A DNA stretch of 64,000 nucleotides from Niastella sp. OAS944 (GCA_024809215.1 JANUBW010000016.1:62001-126000); one strand, 5' to 3'. Positions 8,362 to 18,093 are shown, counted from the stretch's first letter. The notes: a model not told the origin generated them from the sequence alone. Made by a program: numbers and translations.

Positions 8362-11300
8362 CTATCGCTTTATCAGCTTCATCGCTCCTATCTTCTGTTG
8401 CTTGTTGTTGCGGATGATCAAATAACAAATACCTGCACGCACAGGCGGATTAAAGCTCACCGTCGCTTGTCCCTTTGTTACCTGATTATATACCAATTTG
8501 CCAGTCGCGTCATACATACTGATATACATGGTAGAAAAGATATTGAGACCGTTAATGGTCAATACCCCATTGAAAGGATTGGGTGAAATGGTGATAGCAC
8601 GATCAGGGTAAGCTGGATCGATGATGCCTGTAACATTGCTCAGCCTTACGTTCACACTATCTGTACTTGTTTGTGCCGTATAACAGGTGTCACTGGTTTT
8701 CATTCTTACATAGAACATGTTATTACCTGTCGTCATCGAAGCCGCCTGTAGGGTTAATACATTTTGCGCGCCTTCCGCCTGCAAACTACTCGTGAAATTC
8801 ACATCCCGGGCAAACGTATATACCGGTGCGCTTCCTCCTCCGGCTACATTCGTAGCTGTTATGGTTACCGGGGTTTGCAGGTCATTCACCTGCGTGGTGC
8901 TGGCCATTAAGCGAACCCGTGGCGTTACTTTTTCCAACATTTTAAATCCTTTGCTGATAGCAGTAGATAAGCTGGCATTGGTATATATGACAGTAAACGT
9001 ATGAATGCCAGGTGTAAGCAGTGCCGGAATACTCACTGTACTATCATCCTGCACATTTAATGATGTATTGTCAACTTTTACAGCAACAGTAGCCTCGTAT
9101 TCGATAACGGGCATATTCAAAAGTTTTAGTTTTGGGCTAGTACAAAAACTATCTATAGCGCCGGCAAACTCAGGCCGTGGCACATTAGGCAATTTAACGA
9201 TCGTTAAATTGGTGTTAGTTTGTATCGGTTCGTTGTAATCGAAATAAATGGAAGCTGAATTCCTGATGGTGTCGTTCACCTGCACGCCATTCCCCGGTTT
9301 TATGCGGTAAGTAATAAAGCCATGACTTGCCGGTTCGTTGCGATTGCTATCTGGCAGCAGGATGTTTGAAAACTTCCACGTACAAATATTATCGGTTATT
9401 ATGAGCTTCGTTTTGTGACTGGTAGCCAACAGCTCAAAGCTTTTCAAATCCAGCTTGCGATCGAGCGTATCTTTCACAACAATGTTGAAGGCAGTATCCG
9501 TACCGGTATTCTGGAACCGGATCGTATACATTAATGGTTCCCTTTTACTCAATGCACTTGGTGTGTAAAACTCGCCATGCGCTTCTGATTTATCGTTCGG
9601 GTCATAAGAACCGGTGACTTTATGGAACAAGGTAAAGGTATTGTCACCGGGCTGAAGATCACCCATGGCAGGCCCGATTACTGAAACATATTTGATCCAA
9701 TCCCCTATTTTAATAGCAGGTGGCACGGCCAGATCGATCACTATATTGAACACAAGCGTATCGAGCGGTTTAAAATTAGTGTAAACCCATGTAATGGTGT
9801 CACCCGAAACATTCAGATGCGTGGGGGTAGAAGATACATAGGTTGTACGCGAATCCTTAATGAGTTTTACGGTACCAGTAGCAACCGTATCGGTGCCAGC
9901 ATTGTAACATATCAGCTTGTAATAACTTCTGAAGCCAGCCCTTGCCGGATTAATGGCGACCAAAGCGCTTCTGAGGTCTCTTTTTCCGCGAATTGGTTTC
10001 AAGCCGAAGTTCCTGGTAACAGTGCCATAATAAGTGGGAAAAGTATTGGTGAACGAGTCAGGCGTAATAACATAGTAATTCTCGTTAAAGATGCGGGGCT
10101 TTGTTACAAACGTTCCCGAATCTACTTCATTGAAATAGTTCCCGCTTTCTGTATAGCTCGACACACTGTATACATTGTTCTTCGTGGTGGTCACATTTAC
10201 GTTCTGTACAAATGGCTCTGTAGCTTCTTTTGTACCGTTCCCGTTATAATCGTAGAACACATAGCCTTTTACTGCATTGTAAGGGGCTATTCCTATTATA
10301 AATGCATCTGAACCGCCCAGGCCCATAGACATATCGCCGTCAGAAGATCCTGAACTACCTACTATCATCGTTTCCTGTCCAGGCGCTTTGTATATGGCCG
10401 TCGGAAAATCACCATAGGTACCACCAATGGTTGAAACCCATTGCAAATTGCCGTTGGATTTGTCAACTTTTGCCAGCACTATATCACTGGAACCTTTGTT
10501 AGGTACGGTTATGCCTCCCATTTGCGTGGAATACGTAATGCCAGTCAGCAGGAAATTACCATCCTCCGCTTCTGCCAGATCATTGCTCGAATCCCACGCC
10601 AGGCCGCCTATGGATTTTATGAAGGAAACTGTGCCGCCGTTGGTTAATTTAATGAAGGCCCAATCATACAGCCCGGAGTTGCTGATAAAATCACCATCAA
10701 TCGATCTGGAGCTAGCCAATACATAATAATCACCGGTGGTAGACTGAATTATTTTGGCGCCATCATCACTGTCGGAACCACCAATGCGTTTTTGCCAGGT
10801 GAGGGAACCGTCACTGGCCAGTTTAACCACCCAGATATCCGTTCTTCTGAATGCGCCTACGGGAACTGTACCGGTCAGATCACCATCTTCAGAGCTTACA
10901 TCTGCCGTGAAAATATAGCCGCCATCGGTTGTTGTTATCATCCTAATACCGGTTTCGGCTTTTGTGCCGCCAAACAATTTATTCCATTGGATGGCGCCGG
11001 TTTCATCCAGCTTCACGATCCAAACATCGCTTGATCCATGATTGGCGGGTACATCGCCATTGCTACTGGAACTGGTCGTGGCAGAAAAAATACAGCCGCC
11101 ATCGCTGGTGGTTTGAATGGAGGACATAAATTCTGTTGATGAGCCACCATAGGTTTTCTTCCATAATATATTGCCATTGGCATCAAAACGACTGATGAAA
11201 ATATCATAGCTGCCACGTTGTAATGGAATGTCACCGTTCGATGAAGAAGTGGCGCCACCGAAATAAAAACCACCATCGGCTGTAGGCGACAGGAATTCCC

Positions 11301-11607
11301 CATTGCCTACAAAATTACCACCGTCATCGGCCGAGCCACCGATGACCTTTCTCCATAATAACTGTCCTTTGGGTGAAATACAAACGATAAAAAAGTCGGA
11401 ACCGCCATGGTTGCCGGTAGCCTGTCCGTTGGTCGATAACGTATTACCACTGCAAATGTAGCTCCCATTGTTTAACCGGATGATATCGCAAAATCTGTCA
11501 TCTCCGGAACCGCCGTATTTGACGTTTGAAATAATGCCAGGGGTGGCTTGACTAAATATGCTTTGGAAGGATGAAATCAACAGGGCCGCGAGTAAAAATT
11601 GTTTCAT
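8362..11607 (-). CDS. giant T9SS type A sorting-domain protein with beta-propeller repeats and a DUF7619-like domain
   Basis: A 1081-residue exported protein. Signal peptide at 1-19 (ends IFSQ). Residues about 25-445 hold seven or so repeats of about 60 residues carrying G-G-S/T-x-x-D/E, TSDGGCIFSATTSS and LDETGAIQWNK-like strands, as in SBBP/beta-propeller surface proteins. A short Ca-site-like stretch YDYNGNGTKEATEPF follows near 450. Residues about 665-820 match the DUF7619/DUF11-type beta-sandwich (SYDPNDK, YTIRFQNTGTDTAFN, SIYFDYNEPI). The last 78 residues, from ITISPNPFNG to KLIKR, form a type A T9SS sorting domain. It would be secreted and anchored on or released from the cell surface. 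It faces the other giant protein and is bracketed by repeat copies 2 and 3. Confidence 0.85.
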   Translation of the reverse strand: MKQFLLAALLISSFQSIFSQATPGIISNVKYGGSGDDRFCDIIRLNNGSYICSGNTLSTNGQATGNHGGSDFFIVCISPKGQLLWRKVIGGSADDGGNFVGNGEFLSPTADGGFYFGGATSSSNGDIPLQRGSYDIFISRFDANGNILWKKTYGGSSTEFMSSIQTTSDGGCIFSATTSSSSNGDVPANHGSSDVWIVKLDETGAIQWNKLFGGTKAETGIRMITTTDGGYIFTADVSSEDGDLTGTVPVGAFRRTDIWVVKLASDGSLTWQKRIGGSDSDDGAKIIQSTTGDYYVLASSRSIDGDFISNSGLYDWAFIKLTNGGTVSFIKSIGGLAWDSSNDLAEAEDGNFLLTGITYSTQMGGITVPNKGSSDIVLAKVDKSNGNLQWVSTIGGTYGDFPTAIYKAPGQETMIVGSSGSSDGDMSMGLGGSDAFIIGIAPYNAVKGYVFYDYNGNGTKEATEPFVQNVNVTTTKNNVYSVSSYTESGNYFNEVDSGTFVTKPRIFNENYYVITPDSFTNTFPTYYGTVTRNFGLKPIRGKRDLRSALVAINPARAGFRSYYKLICYNAGTDTVATGTVKLIKDSRTTYVSSTPTHLNVSGDTITWVYTNFKPLDTLVFNIVIDLAVPPAIKIGDWIKYVSVIGPAMGDLQPGDNTFTLFHKVTGSYDPNDKSEAHGEFYTPSALSKREPLMYTIRFQNTGTDTAFNIVVKDTLDRKLDLKSFELLATSHKTKLIITDNICTWKFSNILLPDSNRNEPASHGFITYRIKPGNGVQVNDTIRNSASIYFDYNEPIQTNTNLTIVKLPNVPRPEFAGAIDSFCTSPKLKLLNMPVIEYEATVAVKVDNTSLNVQDDSTVSIPALLTPGIHTFTVIYTNASLSTAISKGFKMLEKVTPRVRLMASTTQVNDLQTPVTITATNVAGGGSAPVYTFARDVNFTSSLQAEGAQNVLTLQAASMTTGNNMFYVRMKTSDTCYTAQTSTDSVNVRLSNVTGIIDPAYPDRAITISPNPFNGVLTINGLNIFSTMYISMYDATGKLVYNQVTKGQATVSFNPPVRAGICYLIIRNNKQQKIGAMKLIKR

Positions 11608-11839
11608 AGCTGTTTTGATTAGTAAAATGCTTCCCTATTATATGCCTTTACCCTGATTTATTATTGTGCTAAAATAATAAAATCCGTGGATATAGTACTT
11701 TGAATTTGAAATTATTGAATGGGTGTATTGAGGAACGAAAAAATTTTCAATCGGGCTGGCTGCACAATTGTCTATCGCGCTGTGCAATGCCCGTGAAGTG
11801 GGGATTGGAAAAATGAAACACTTCAACATAACCCGACAG

Positions 11840-12350
11840 GTGCCCATCCTGTGTAGCAAGGTTTAGTCAACCACGGGCAGCGAGTCTTGCGTAGTTGGTA
11901 GAGATCCCAGCACGAAGCATAACCGAGCGGTAGCGAAGGTTACGAGCAAGACAGAGCAAGGAACGACGCTTTGTCGAAGCTCTAAGCGATTGCTAAGGCT
12001 GCTATTGAACCTCGAAACTGTCCTGCATGCTGAAGTCCTGATTGTTCGAAATGTCAGGACAATATCAAACCATCGTTACGACGAGTTGGCAAGATTCGGC
12101 GGGGGGCTGAGAACATATCACAGACAGGCAGGGTAGTACGGGATCACAGGAGAGTATACTACCTCCAACCGAAAATCGGTTAACAAGGCTTGACCAAACC
12201 CAAACAGTACGGCTTGCAGGGTATGTATCGCCACCCTGACAAGCGATAAGAAAAGGCGTTACCGGGAGTTATCCTGACCAAGAGAAATCGCAGGAAAGGA
12301 GATGGGCCAAGGCAGTCTTAACATCCTCATAGTAATCCAATAACCGGCTT
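11840..12350 (+). mobile_element. probable group II intron 5' fragment without its reverse transcriptase
   Basis: The stretch has no coding frame, but the sequence style fits bacterial group II intron domain I-III: a GTGCCCATCC-like 5' boundary at 11840, TTTAGTCAA, GCGTAGTTGG, ACCGAGCGGTAGCGAAGGTT, GAGCAAGACAGAGCAAGGAA and a late CCTCATAGTAATCC. No intron-encoded protein frame follows, and I could not find a clear domain V hairpin, so it looks 3'-truncated. Its true 3' limit is uncertain (12350-12430). The alternative is a different structured RNA. It lies between the giant type A gene and the tRNA-Pro gene. Confidence 0.45.
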
Positions 12351-12566
12351 ATGTTTCGCTTAAGTTATATGGAAGTCTGACAGAACGGTGGAAAATCAAT
12401 TCCATTTATGACTTAACTAAATTTGCGTGCCGCTAACAACTATGCTTCGTAGGTACAAAGCACCAGCGATTAGGCAGCTTGTTGTACCGAACCTTCGCCT
12501 ATTTGGTAAATAATTATGGAAAGAGCTTCGAAAGTAGAAGTTTCATTGTTAAAAATCCGTTTTCAA

Positions 12567-12655
12567 CAAGAATACTTCGAACCAAAAAGGGCCTTCAAAT
12601 CCAACGACTTGAAGGCCCTCGTAAATTTCAGTCGGGCAGACAGGATTCGAACCTG
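12567..12655 (-). repeat. tRNA-Pro 3' end plus terminator, copy 3 (parent copy of the repeat)
   Basis: This copy overlaps the 3' end of the intact tRNA-Pro gene and its terminator. Shared with copy 1 over TCGAACCAAAAAG, the GCCTTC hairpin with loop ATCCAACGAC, GTCGGG and TTCGAACC; less with copy 2. This is the geometry expected of an attachment site in a tRNA 3' end, though no integrase gene is present in the window. Confidence 0.6.
12584..12619 (-). terminator. terminator of tRNA-Pro
   Basis: An 11-bp perfect stem (AGGGCCTTCAA / TTGAAGGCCCT) with a 10-nt loop, followed on the minus strand by a run of five T. It begins 13 bp after the tRNA 3' end. Confidence 0.75.
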
Positions 12656-12705
12656 CGACCTCGTCGTCCCGAACGACGCACGCTACCGGGCTGCGCTACT
12701 GCCCG
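12632..12705 (-). tRNA. tRNA-Pro (anticodon CGG)
   Basis: A 74-nt cloverleaf on the minus strand. The acceptor stem CGGGCAG pairs fully with CTGCCCG and is followed by discriminator A. The D arm is GCGC...GCGT, the anticodon stem CGTCG/CGACG encloses the loop TTCGGGA (anticodon CGG, so proline CCG codons), and the T arm GCAGG-TTCGAAT-CCTGT closes with one G-T pair. CCA is not encoded. The CGGGCAGTAGCGCAGCCCGG start is typical of bacterial tRNA-Pro. Confidence 0.95.
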
Positions 12706-12846
12706 AAATCCTAATTTCCTGAAATCAAATTTACCTAAAAATTACAACTTTTTTTGACAGGGGGGGCATGTGTTCACAAAACTATGCGTACGTAATACCA
12801 GTTAGACCGGGGCATATCTAACAGCAATTCATTATAAAACCATTTG

Positions 12847-12854
12847 TATATTTG
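12847..12854 (+). promoter_or_regulatory. Bacteroidota -7 promoter element candidate
   Basis: TATATTTG matches the Bacteroidota housekeeping -7 consensus TAnnTTTG and lies 30 bp before the ATG at 12885. I see no clear -33 TTG element at the expected distance. Its position argues that the upstream in-frame TTG at 12852 is part of the promoter rather than a start codon. Confidence 0.4.
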
Positions 12855-12884
12855 AATAATTACGAATACCCCCAATGCCGCCAT

Positions 12885-13895
12885 ATGACCGAAACTGACT
12901 TCCTCAAACGTTTTGCCAGTTACATACAACTATCCCGGAAAGAAGACCTGGCAAAGCAATATACAGCCAATATAGAACCTTTTTTACGCGATGTAGCAGA
13001 TGAATTATCTGTAAAATATGCCACTGAAAAGCTTTACCCGCATATTAGCAACTTTCGTACACATGTTACATTCAGGTTAGGGCCCGATAAAAAAATGACT
13101 CACCGTGCCTCTGTTGGGGTTAGTTTTGGCAACGATTATGTTACTCAGGGATTTCATCTAACCCATGCACTAAGTGATGCACACCTGCTGCGTAGTGTGT
13201 TCAGAAAAAAGACAGATGAAATAGCAACCGGAATATTAAAATTTCAGGATTATACACTTTGGCTACCTAATGCAGGCATTACTGAATCTACCCCCATCTA
13301 CAGCTTCACTTTACCCAAATTAAAAAGAGTATTATTGAAGTACGACCCAATTGTTATGCGTGACTGTTACTTTCATATCAGTACCGATTACGCTTCTTCA
13401 ACCATGTCGAAAAAACAATTGATCGATGTCTTTGAGCTGGAACATAAGAACTTTGCATTCCTGCTCAATATAATACTTCATCAAAATAAACCCGGCTCAG
13501 GCGGTGCTGAGGCCGATGAAAATAAATTACAGCAACGGACCAGAGAGATAAGAAGAACCATTAACTTAACCGAGAAGCCTACCGGTGAGCAAAAACCCAG
13601 AAAAACCGAAACCACAACTACAATTTATTTTCGTGATCCTGCAGTACGCGCCTGGGTGTTAGAAAATGCCAAAGGCAAATGTGAAGCCTGTGGTTCAAAT
13701 GCTCCATTTATTCTCGCTGATGGATATCCTTTTTTAGAAGTTCACCATATGATACCTCTAGCGCTCGGCGGACCTGACATTATTGAAAACACCATTGCGC
13801 TATGTCCCAATTGCCATAGAAAATGTCATTTATCAAATGAAAAAGACTCATTCAATAACGAGATCTATAAAAAAGTTTTAAGATTGGAAAAATAG
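12885..13895 (+). CDS. HNH endonuclease (McrA-like)
   Basis: 336 residues from the ATG at 12885; an in-frame TTG at 12852 is less likely because it overlaps a promoter-like element. Residues about 262-313 form a zinc-bound HNH nuclease: KCEACG, then VHHMIPLALGG (general-base His pair), an ENTIALC strand and CPNCHRKCH. The roughly 215-residue N-terminal region is mixed alpha/beta and probably recognises DNA; residues 215-250 are a charged linker. HNH nucleases of this architecture cut DNA with a divalent metal and often act in modification-dependent restriction. No methylase partner is adjacent, so it stands as a solitary nuclease. It converges with the next gene, only 4 bp apart. Confidence 0.8.
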   Translation: MTETDFLKRFASYIQLSRKEDLAKQYTANIEPFLRDVADELSVKYATEKLYPHISNFRTHVTFRLGPDKKMTHRASVGVSFGNDYVTQGFHLTHALSDAHLLRSVFRKKTDEIATGILKFQDYTLWLPNAGITESTPIYSFTLPKLKRVLLKYDPIVMRDCYFHISTDYASSTMSKKQLIDVFELEHKNFAFLLNIILHQNKPGSGGAEADENKLQQRTREIRRTINLTEKPTGEQKPRKTETTTTIYFRDPAVRAWVLENAKGKCEACGSNAPFILADGYPFLEVHHMIPLALGGPDIIENTIALCPNCHRKCHLSNEKDSFNNEIYKKVLRLEK

Positions 13896-13899
13896 CACA

Positions 13900-14427
13900 T
13901 TAAAAAGTGGGACTATTGCCAAACTCTATCACGATCAACGAATCGGTTGTTTCCCGAATCGTAACATTGCGGCGATTATATAAGGTCTTTACGGTGTCGC
14001 CACACAAACGTTCAACCTTAACTTTCGAATATGTAGCAGTATTATCAGGTTTATAAATACTCTTTTGCCTGGTATACCAAACCTGGCAATAACCGCAATC
14101 CACTTTCTTATAAGAATTCTTCTGGCCAAAACATTTTATCACCAGCTTTACGTACTCTTCAGGCTTTTTTTCAATATAATTTGTGCCATCAATAAGCCAG
14201 CAAAGTTCTTCACCACCCAGCTTATAGTAATTACAGGATGGCACCGAATCTGACATTTGCTTTTCGGTCCTATCACAAATCCTCCCCATAAGATTTCCAG
14301 CCTGATCTATTAACATCCAGCAATATTTGGGTTCCTCTACCGCTGGTTCGCCGTGGTCTTTTTTCCCACAGCCAATACTAATAAACAATGTCATTGAAAT
14401 AACAAGAAAACTGATTTTGATTTTCAT
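13900..14427 (-). CDS. hypothetical lipoprotein
   Basis: 175 residues. An N-terminal hydrophobic stretch followed by SIGCGKKD is a lipobox with Cys20, so it is probably a periplasmic or outer-membrane lipoprotein. The mature part is Cys-rich (at least six Cys), suggesting disulfides or a bound ligand. I recognise no family. It is monocistronic, converges with the HNH gene and is separated from the DUF4249 gene by about 60 bp on the same strand. Confidence 0.6.
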   Translation of the reverse strand: MKIKISFLVISMTLFISIGCGKKDHGEPAVEEPKYCWMLIDQAGNLMGRICDRTEKQMSDSVPSCNYYKLGGEELCWLIDGTNYIEKKPEEYVKLVIKCFGQKNSYKKVDCGYCQVWYTRQKSIYKPDNTATYSKVKVERLCGDTVKTLYNRRNVTIRETTDSLIVIEFGNSPTF

Positions 14428-14486
14428 GGTCAGATTTTGATATCAGTGATCCGTAAAAATATAAAAAAAAGTCAGCTTAATATATT

Positions 14487-15359
14487 TCACTTTTCCAATA
14501 TGTATTCCCGTTGCGCCACGCCGCCAACGATACCAAGGCCATTTTCAATATTATTAAACACGATCACTTTCTCCGAAAATCCATCGTCACTCTTTTCCCT
14601 GGCCATGTAAGAGCTGTTGAGATAATTATAGCTATTATAAGTCAGAGAAGAGACCTCTACTATCATCTTCCTGACATTACTGCCAGTATTTGCTTTGAAA
14701 GTAAACCGGGGACTGCGGCCGTTGAACAAAGCATCTGTTGTATAAAATTCGCCGCGCTCCTTATCGCTAAAGATATTAAGGGTAGCTTCTTCCGCCTCAA
14801 AGGAATGCTGTATTTTCTGCCGGCCGCCGCTACCGTTTGCATTCATCCACTCATTTATATCATATATCCTTACGCGGTAATAGTTTTGTACATCCGGATC
14901 ATCATGCCATTGAACAGCGATTGTGGCCTTGGTTAACCAAACAACAGACTGAGCGGCCGTTATCCGAATTTCTTCCATCTGTACGGTATCTGGTATGTAA
15001 TCACTGCCCGATACTTCTGTATAACCGGGAACAGAAGCCGTTACCTTGTAAGTAGCGCCTGCCAGGGGCAGGGTATTGCTACGGTAATAAAAACGGCCTG
15101 AATATTCATACTGCGTAAGTGTTTCCTTAAAGGTGCCATTTTCATACAGATTTACCACGGCATTTTTGATATCTACCGGTGACTGATAATTGTTCATCCG
15201 CTCAGAAATGGTCACGCGTGCCATCATAATGCTGTCTTTATTCATGATGAGGTTCAATACCAGCTTATTGGCTTCATTGGGCAAAGGAATATTGACAGTC
15301 TTTTCGCAACTGCTGTTGACCACTACAAATAATATAAAAAGTAAAATTCTCATTCGCAT
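14487..15359 (-). CDS. DUF4249 lipoprotein, partner of the TonB-dependent receptor
   Basis: 290 residues with an N-terminal hydrophobic segment and a NSSC lipobox (Cys18). The following strand pattern (LVLNLIMNKDSIMMARVTISE, VVNLYENG, YRSNTLPLAGATYKVTA) is that of DUF4249 proteins, usually encoded directly behind TonB-dependent receptors in Bacteroidota. The likely role is a surface or periplasmic accessory lipoprotein that helps capture the substrate of the receptor. Its start lies 2 bp after the receptor stop, so the two are almost certainly co-transcribed and translationally coupled. The substrate is unknown. Confidence 0.8.
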   Translation of the reverse strand: MRMRILLFILFVVVNSSCEKTVNIPLPNEANKLVLNLIMNKDSIMMARVTISERMNNYQSPVDIKNAVVNLYENGTFKETLTQYEYSGRFYYRSNTLPLAGATYKVTASVPGYTEVSGSDYIPDTVQMEEIRITAAQSVVWLTKATIAVQWHDDPDVQNYYRVRIYDINEWMNANGSGGRQKIQHSFEAEEATLNIFSDKERGEFYTTDALFNGRSPRFTFKANTGSNVRKMIVEVSSLTYNSYNYLNSSYMAREKSDDGFSEKVIVFNNIENGLGIVGGVAQREYILEK

Positions 15360-15361
15360 GT

Positions 15362-18010
15362 TTAAAATTTTAAGCTGTATGAAAAGCCTGGCATAACAGG
15401 CAATACGGCTACTCCCGTAAATAAGGCATTGGCGCTATTGGCTGAATAATTTTCTTTATAATAAAAGAACGGGTTCAATTTGTTATATACATTCAACACA
15501 CTGATATTCCAGGTACGCACATTGCCATTCTTTTTTTGTTTTATAAAACTGATACCTGCATCGAGCCGATGGTAGTTCCCGATCCTTACATTATTGCGGC
15601 TGTTGATGTAGTCAATATTTTGTGGAAACTGTTGATAGGTGGGGCCGGCAACATTGGGCTGAACCGGCCCGTCCGTTCTTTCATATTGGGCTATAGGAAT
15701 GGTGAATGGCATGGCTGACTGGTACATCCAGCTGGCGGAAAGTTCCACGTTCTTTTTTGCCTTATATACCGCTACCAGGTGCACATCGTGGCGACGGTCG
15801 TATTTATAAGGAAAAGTTCTATTGAAATTCACACCCTGTATCTTTCGGTTGGCAGTAGCCCAGGTATAACCCAGCCAACCGGTAAGCCGGCCGGTTTTCT
15901 TTTGCAGCAACAGTTCCAAGCCATACGATTCGCCTGTACCGGCCGCTACCTGTTCCTGCCAGGTATCGTCTTTACTGCTGGTGAGGTAATCAGCGCCTTC
16001 TTTATATTCAATCACGTTACGCATTTTCTTATAATATCCTTCTATAGAAAATTCAAACTTATTACGGAACAGGTTACGGGCAACTCCAACTGCATACTGC
16101 TCGGCCTGTTGGGGCGCTATCTTTTTAGTGGCTGGCACCCACAGGTCGGTTGGTAATGAGATGGAATTGTAGGCAAGCAGGTGAATATATTGGGTCATGC
16201 GGGTATAAGATGCTTTTAAAGCCCAATTGCCGGGTAACAAATAACGCAATCCCAGCCGGGGTTGCAGGGAGTTATAAAACTGTTCCTGTACAATAAACCC
16301 GCTCCAGTGCAAACCACCATTTAATTTAAGCCGGCGGGTAATTTCCCAATCATCCTCAACATACAAATCGGTTTCTGCAGCGTTGATGTTACGGTTATTG
16401 TTTGAAGAATCGATCGACACTGAATTTCCGCTGGTTTGTTTTATGCGTACTGTACCGGGCGTAAAGATCCTGTACATAAAAGAAGCGCCCATTTTTATAG
16501 TATGCGCAGGGGTGGGGCGAAAGTCAAGATCGGTTTTTACACCATAATCCTGAATGCCTGAATTTAGCTTCAGTGTGCTGGTATTGATATCCGTATCATA
16601 CAGGTCTTCTGAATAAATACCACTGTTCAATTTATAACTGCTACCAATCAACATGGTATTGGCAAACATTTTAGGCGAGAAGATATGGTTCCAGCGAAGG
16701 GTGCCGGTAACATTACCCCATTTAATAAACAGATCAGAAATATTGTAATTATCAACCGGTGGATCAACGGCAACAGAATAATGCTCCATTAGCCTAAACT
16801 TATCTTTTCCCATATAAAAACTCAGGTATAATTTGTCTTTATCGGAGATCTTATGGTGCACTTTGGCATTGATGTCGTAAAAGAAAACGCTTAATTTCTC
16901 AGGGCCATCCGGCGCATTCTTTGCAAGAGGTGTTGCAAACAGATCGGGATACGAACGGCGGCCCGAGATAACAAATGATGTTTTTTCTTTTTTCAGTGGT
17001 CCTTCCAGGGTGAGTTGTGTTGATAGCAGGCCAATAGAAAAATCGCCATGCAGTTCATGCATATTGCCATCCTTTGTTGAAATATCAACCACCGACGAAA
17101 GCCTACCGGCATAACGTGCAGGGAAAGCACCTTTATAGAGTGTTACATCTTTAAGTACACTTGAGTTAAAAGTAGAAAACACACCCAGCAGGTGCATGGG
17201 ATTATAAAGCGGGGCGCCATCGAGCAAAATAAGATTTTGATCGGGCGTTCCGCCACGAACCAGTAAGGCAGCTGTGGCTTCGGTGCCTTGTTTTACCCCG
17301 GGCAATAGTTGAAGGGTCTTCATCAGATCGGGTTCACCCAATAACCGGGGCATAGAACGCACCTGTGCCACCGGCAAACTGATAGCACTCATTTGCGATG
17401 TTTGTTGAATGGGTTGCGTTCGTGATGCGCTTACGGTTATTTGTTCCAGTTGTTTGCCGGCAGGTTGCAAACTAAAATTCACAAGTGTATTTTCATTTAA
17501 ACCTATAATAGTATCCAGCTGTTGATAACCGGTATAAGATACCTGAATAAACAATGAATCGCCAGGTATTGTAATACTGTAAAACCCATAGTTATTTGTA
17601 GAGGTGCCAGCCTGGAATTGCGGTGCCGTTAATGAAACGCCTATCAGCTTTTCGCCGCTTATTGCATCTTCAACAAATCCACTAAGCGTTTTACCGGCAC
17701 CGCGCGCGCGGGGTGCACGTGGTACAATAAGTATATTGCCACCTTTTTCTTTAAAGTCCAATTGCGTGCCCTCGAGTAACCCTTTTAGAATAGTTCCCAG
17801 GGGAGCGCTTTTGTATACGCAGGGTTTTATTTGAATACCCTTTATACGCGTAAGTTCATAGGAGATAGGTATTCCACTGGCCTTTTCCAACAGCTTTAGC
17901 GCCGCCTCAAGCGTAGTAACCGGAAGGCTTACCGTGAACTGCCGCTGTAATTGTTGCGCGCTTACCGAAAACAATATGAGTAAGAAAACAAGGGTAAAAT
18001 AATATCGCAT
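15362..18010 (-). CDS. TonB-dependent receptor with STN signalling domain (FecA-like transducer)
   Basis: 882 residues. Signal peptide at 1-18 (VSAQ), then an STN domain at about 22-95 (FTVSLPVTTLEAALKLLE, PLGTILKGLLEGT), a carboxypeptidase-regulatory-like domain at about 105-185 (SGFVEDAISGEKLIGVSL), a plug at about 195-320 (MPRLLGEPDLMKTLQLLPGV, LLVRGGTPDQNLILLDG) and a 22-strand-type barrel to the C-terminal Phe. It imports a substrate across the outer membrane using TonB energy. The STN domain would signal occupancy to the FecR-like anti-sigma factor encoded just upstream. The operon order sigma, FecR, receptor, DUF4249 is the standard Bacteroidota cell-surface signalling layout. Between the domains there is a proline/arginine-rich linker (PRAPRARGAG). 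Confidence 0.9.
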   Translation of the reverse strand: MRYYFTLVFLLILFSVSAQQLQRQFTVSLPVTTLEAALKLLEKASGIPISYELTRIKGIQIKPCVYKSAPLGTILKGLLEGTQLDFKEKGGNILIVPRAPRARGAGKTLSGFVEDAISGEKLIGVSLTAPQFQAGTSTNNYGFYSITIPGDSLFIQVSYTGYQQLDTIIGLNENTLVNFSLQPAGKQLEQITVSASRTQPIQQTSQMSAISLPVAQVRSMPRLLGEPDLMKTLQLLPGVKQGTEATAALLVRGGTPDQNLILLDGAPLYNPMHLLGVFSTFNSSVLKDVTLYKGAFPARYAGRLSSVVDISTKDGNMHELHGDFSIGLLSTQLTLEGPLKKEKTSFVISGRRSYPDLFATPLAKNAPDGPEKLSVFFYDINAKVHHKISDKDKLYLSFYMGKDKFRLMEHYSVAVDPPVDNYNISDLFIKWGNVTGTLRWNHIFSPKMFANTMLIGSSYKLNSGIYSEDLYDTDINTSTLKLNSGIQDYGVKTDLDFRPTPAHTIKMGASFMYRIFTPGTVRIKQTSGNSVSIDSSNNNRNINAAETDLYVEDDWEITRRLKLNGGLHWSGFIVQEQFYNSLQPRLGLRYLLPGNWALKASYTRMTQYIHLLAYNSISLPTDLWVPATKKIAPQQAEQYAVGVARNLFRNKFEFSIEGYYKKMRNVIEYKEGADYLTSSKDDTWQEQVAAGTGESYGLELLLQKKTGRLTGWLGYTWATANRKIQGVNFNRTFPYKYDRRHDVHLVAVYKAKKNVELSASWMYQSAMPFTIPIAQYERTDGPVQPNVAGPTYQQFPQNIDYINSRNNVRIGNYHRLDAGISFIKQKKNGNVRTWNISVLNVYNKLNPFFYYKENYSANSANALFTGVAVLPVMPGFSYSLKF

Positions 18011-18093
18011 AGATCTGGTTTAAGTATGGGCATTAAGTATCCCTGCCGCAATTGCAGCCGATGCCAGTTTTAAATGAAATTTCAGATTATATA

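Noticed and set aside
11638-11859. Small minus-strand frame before the type A T9SS gene
   Set aside because: No export signal or family motif and it overlaps the proposed intron 5' boundary; looks like chance.
12479-12757. Open frames across 12479-12757 on the plus strand
   Set aside because: They read through the terminator and the antisense of tRNA-Pro, giving peptides that only mirror the tRNA; no independent coding evidence.
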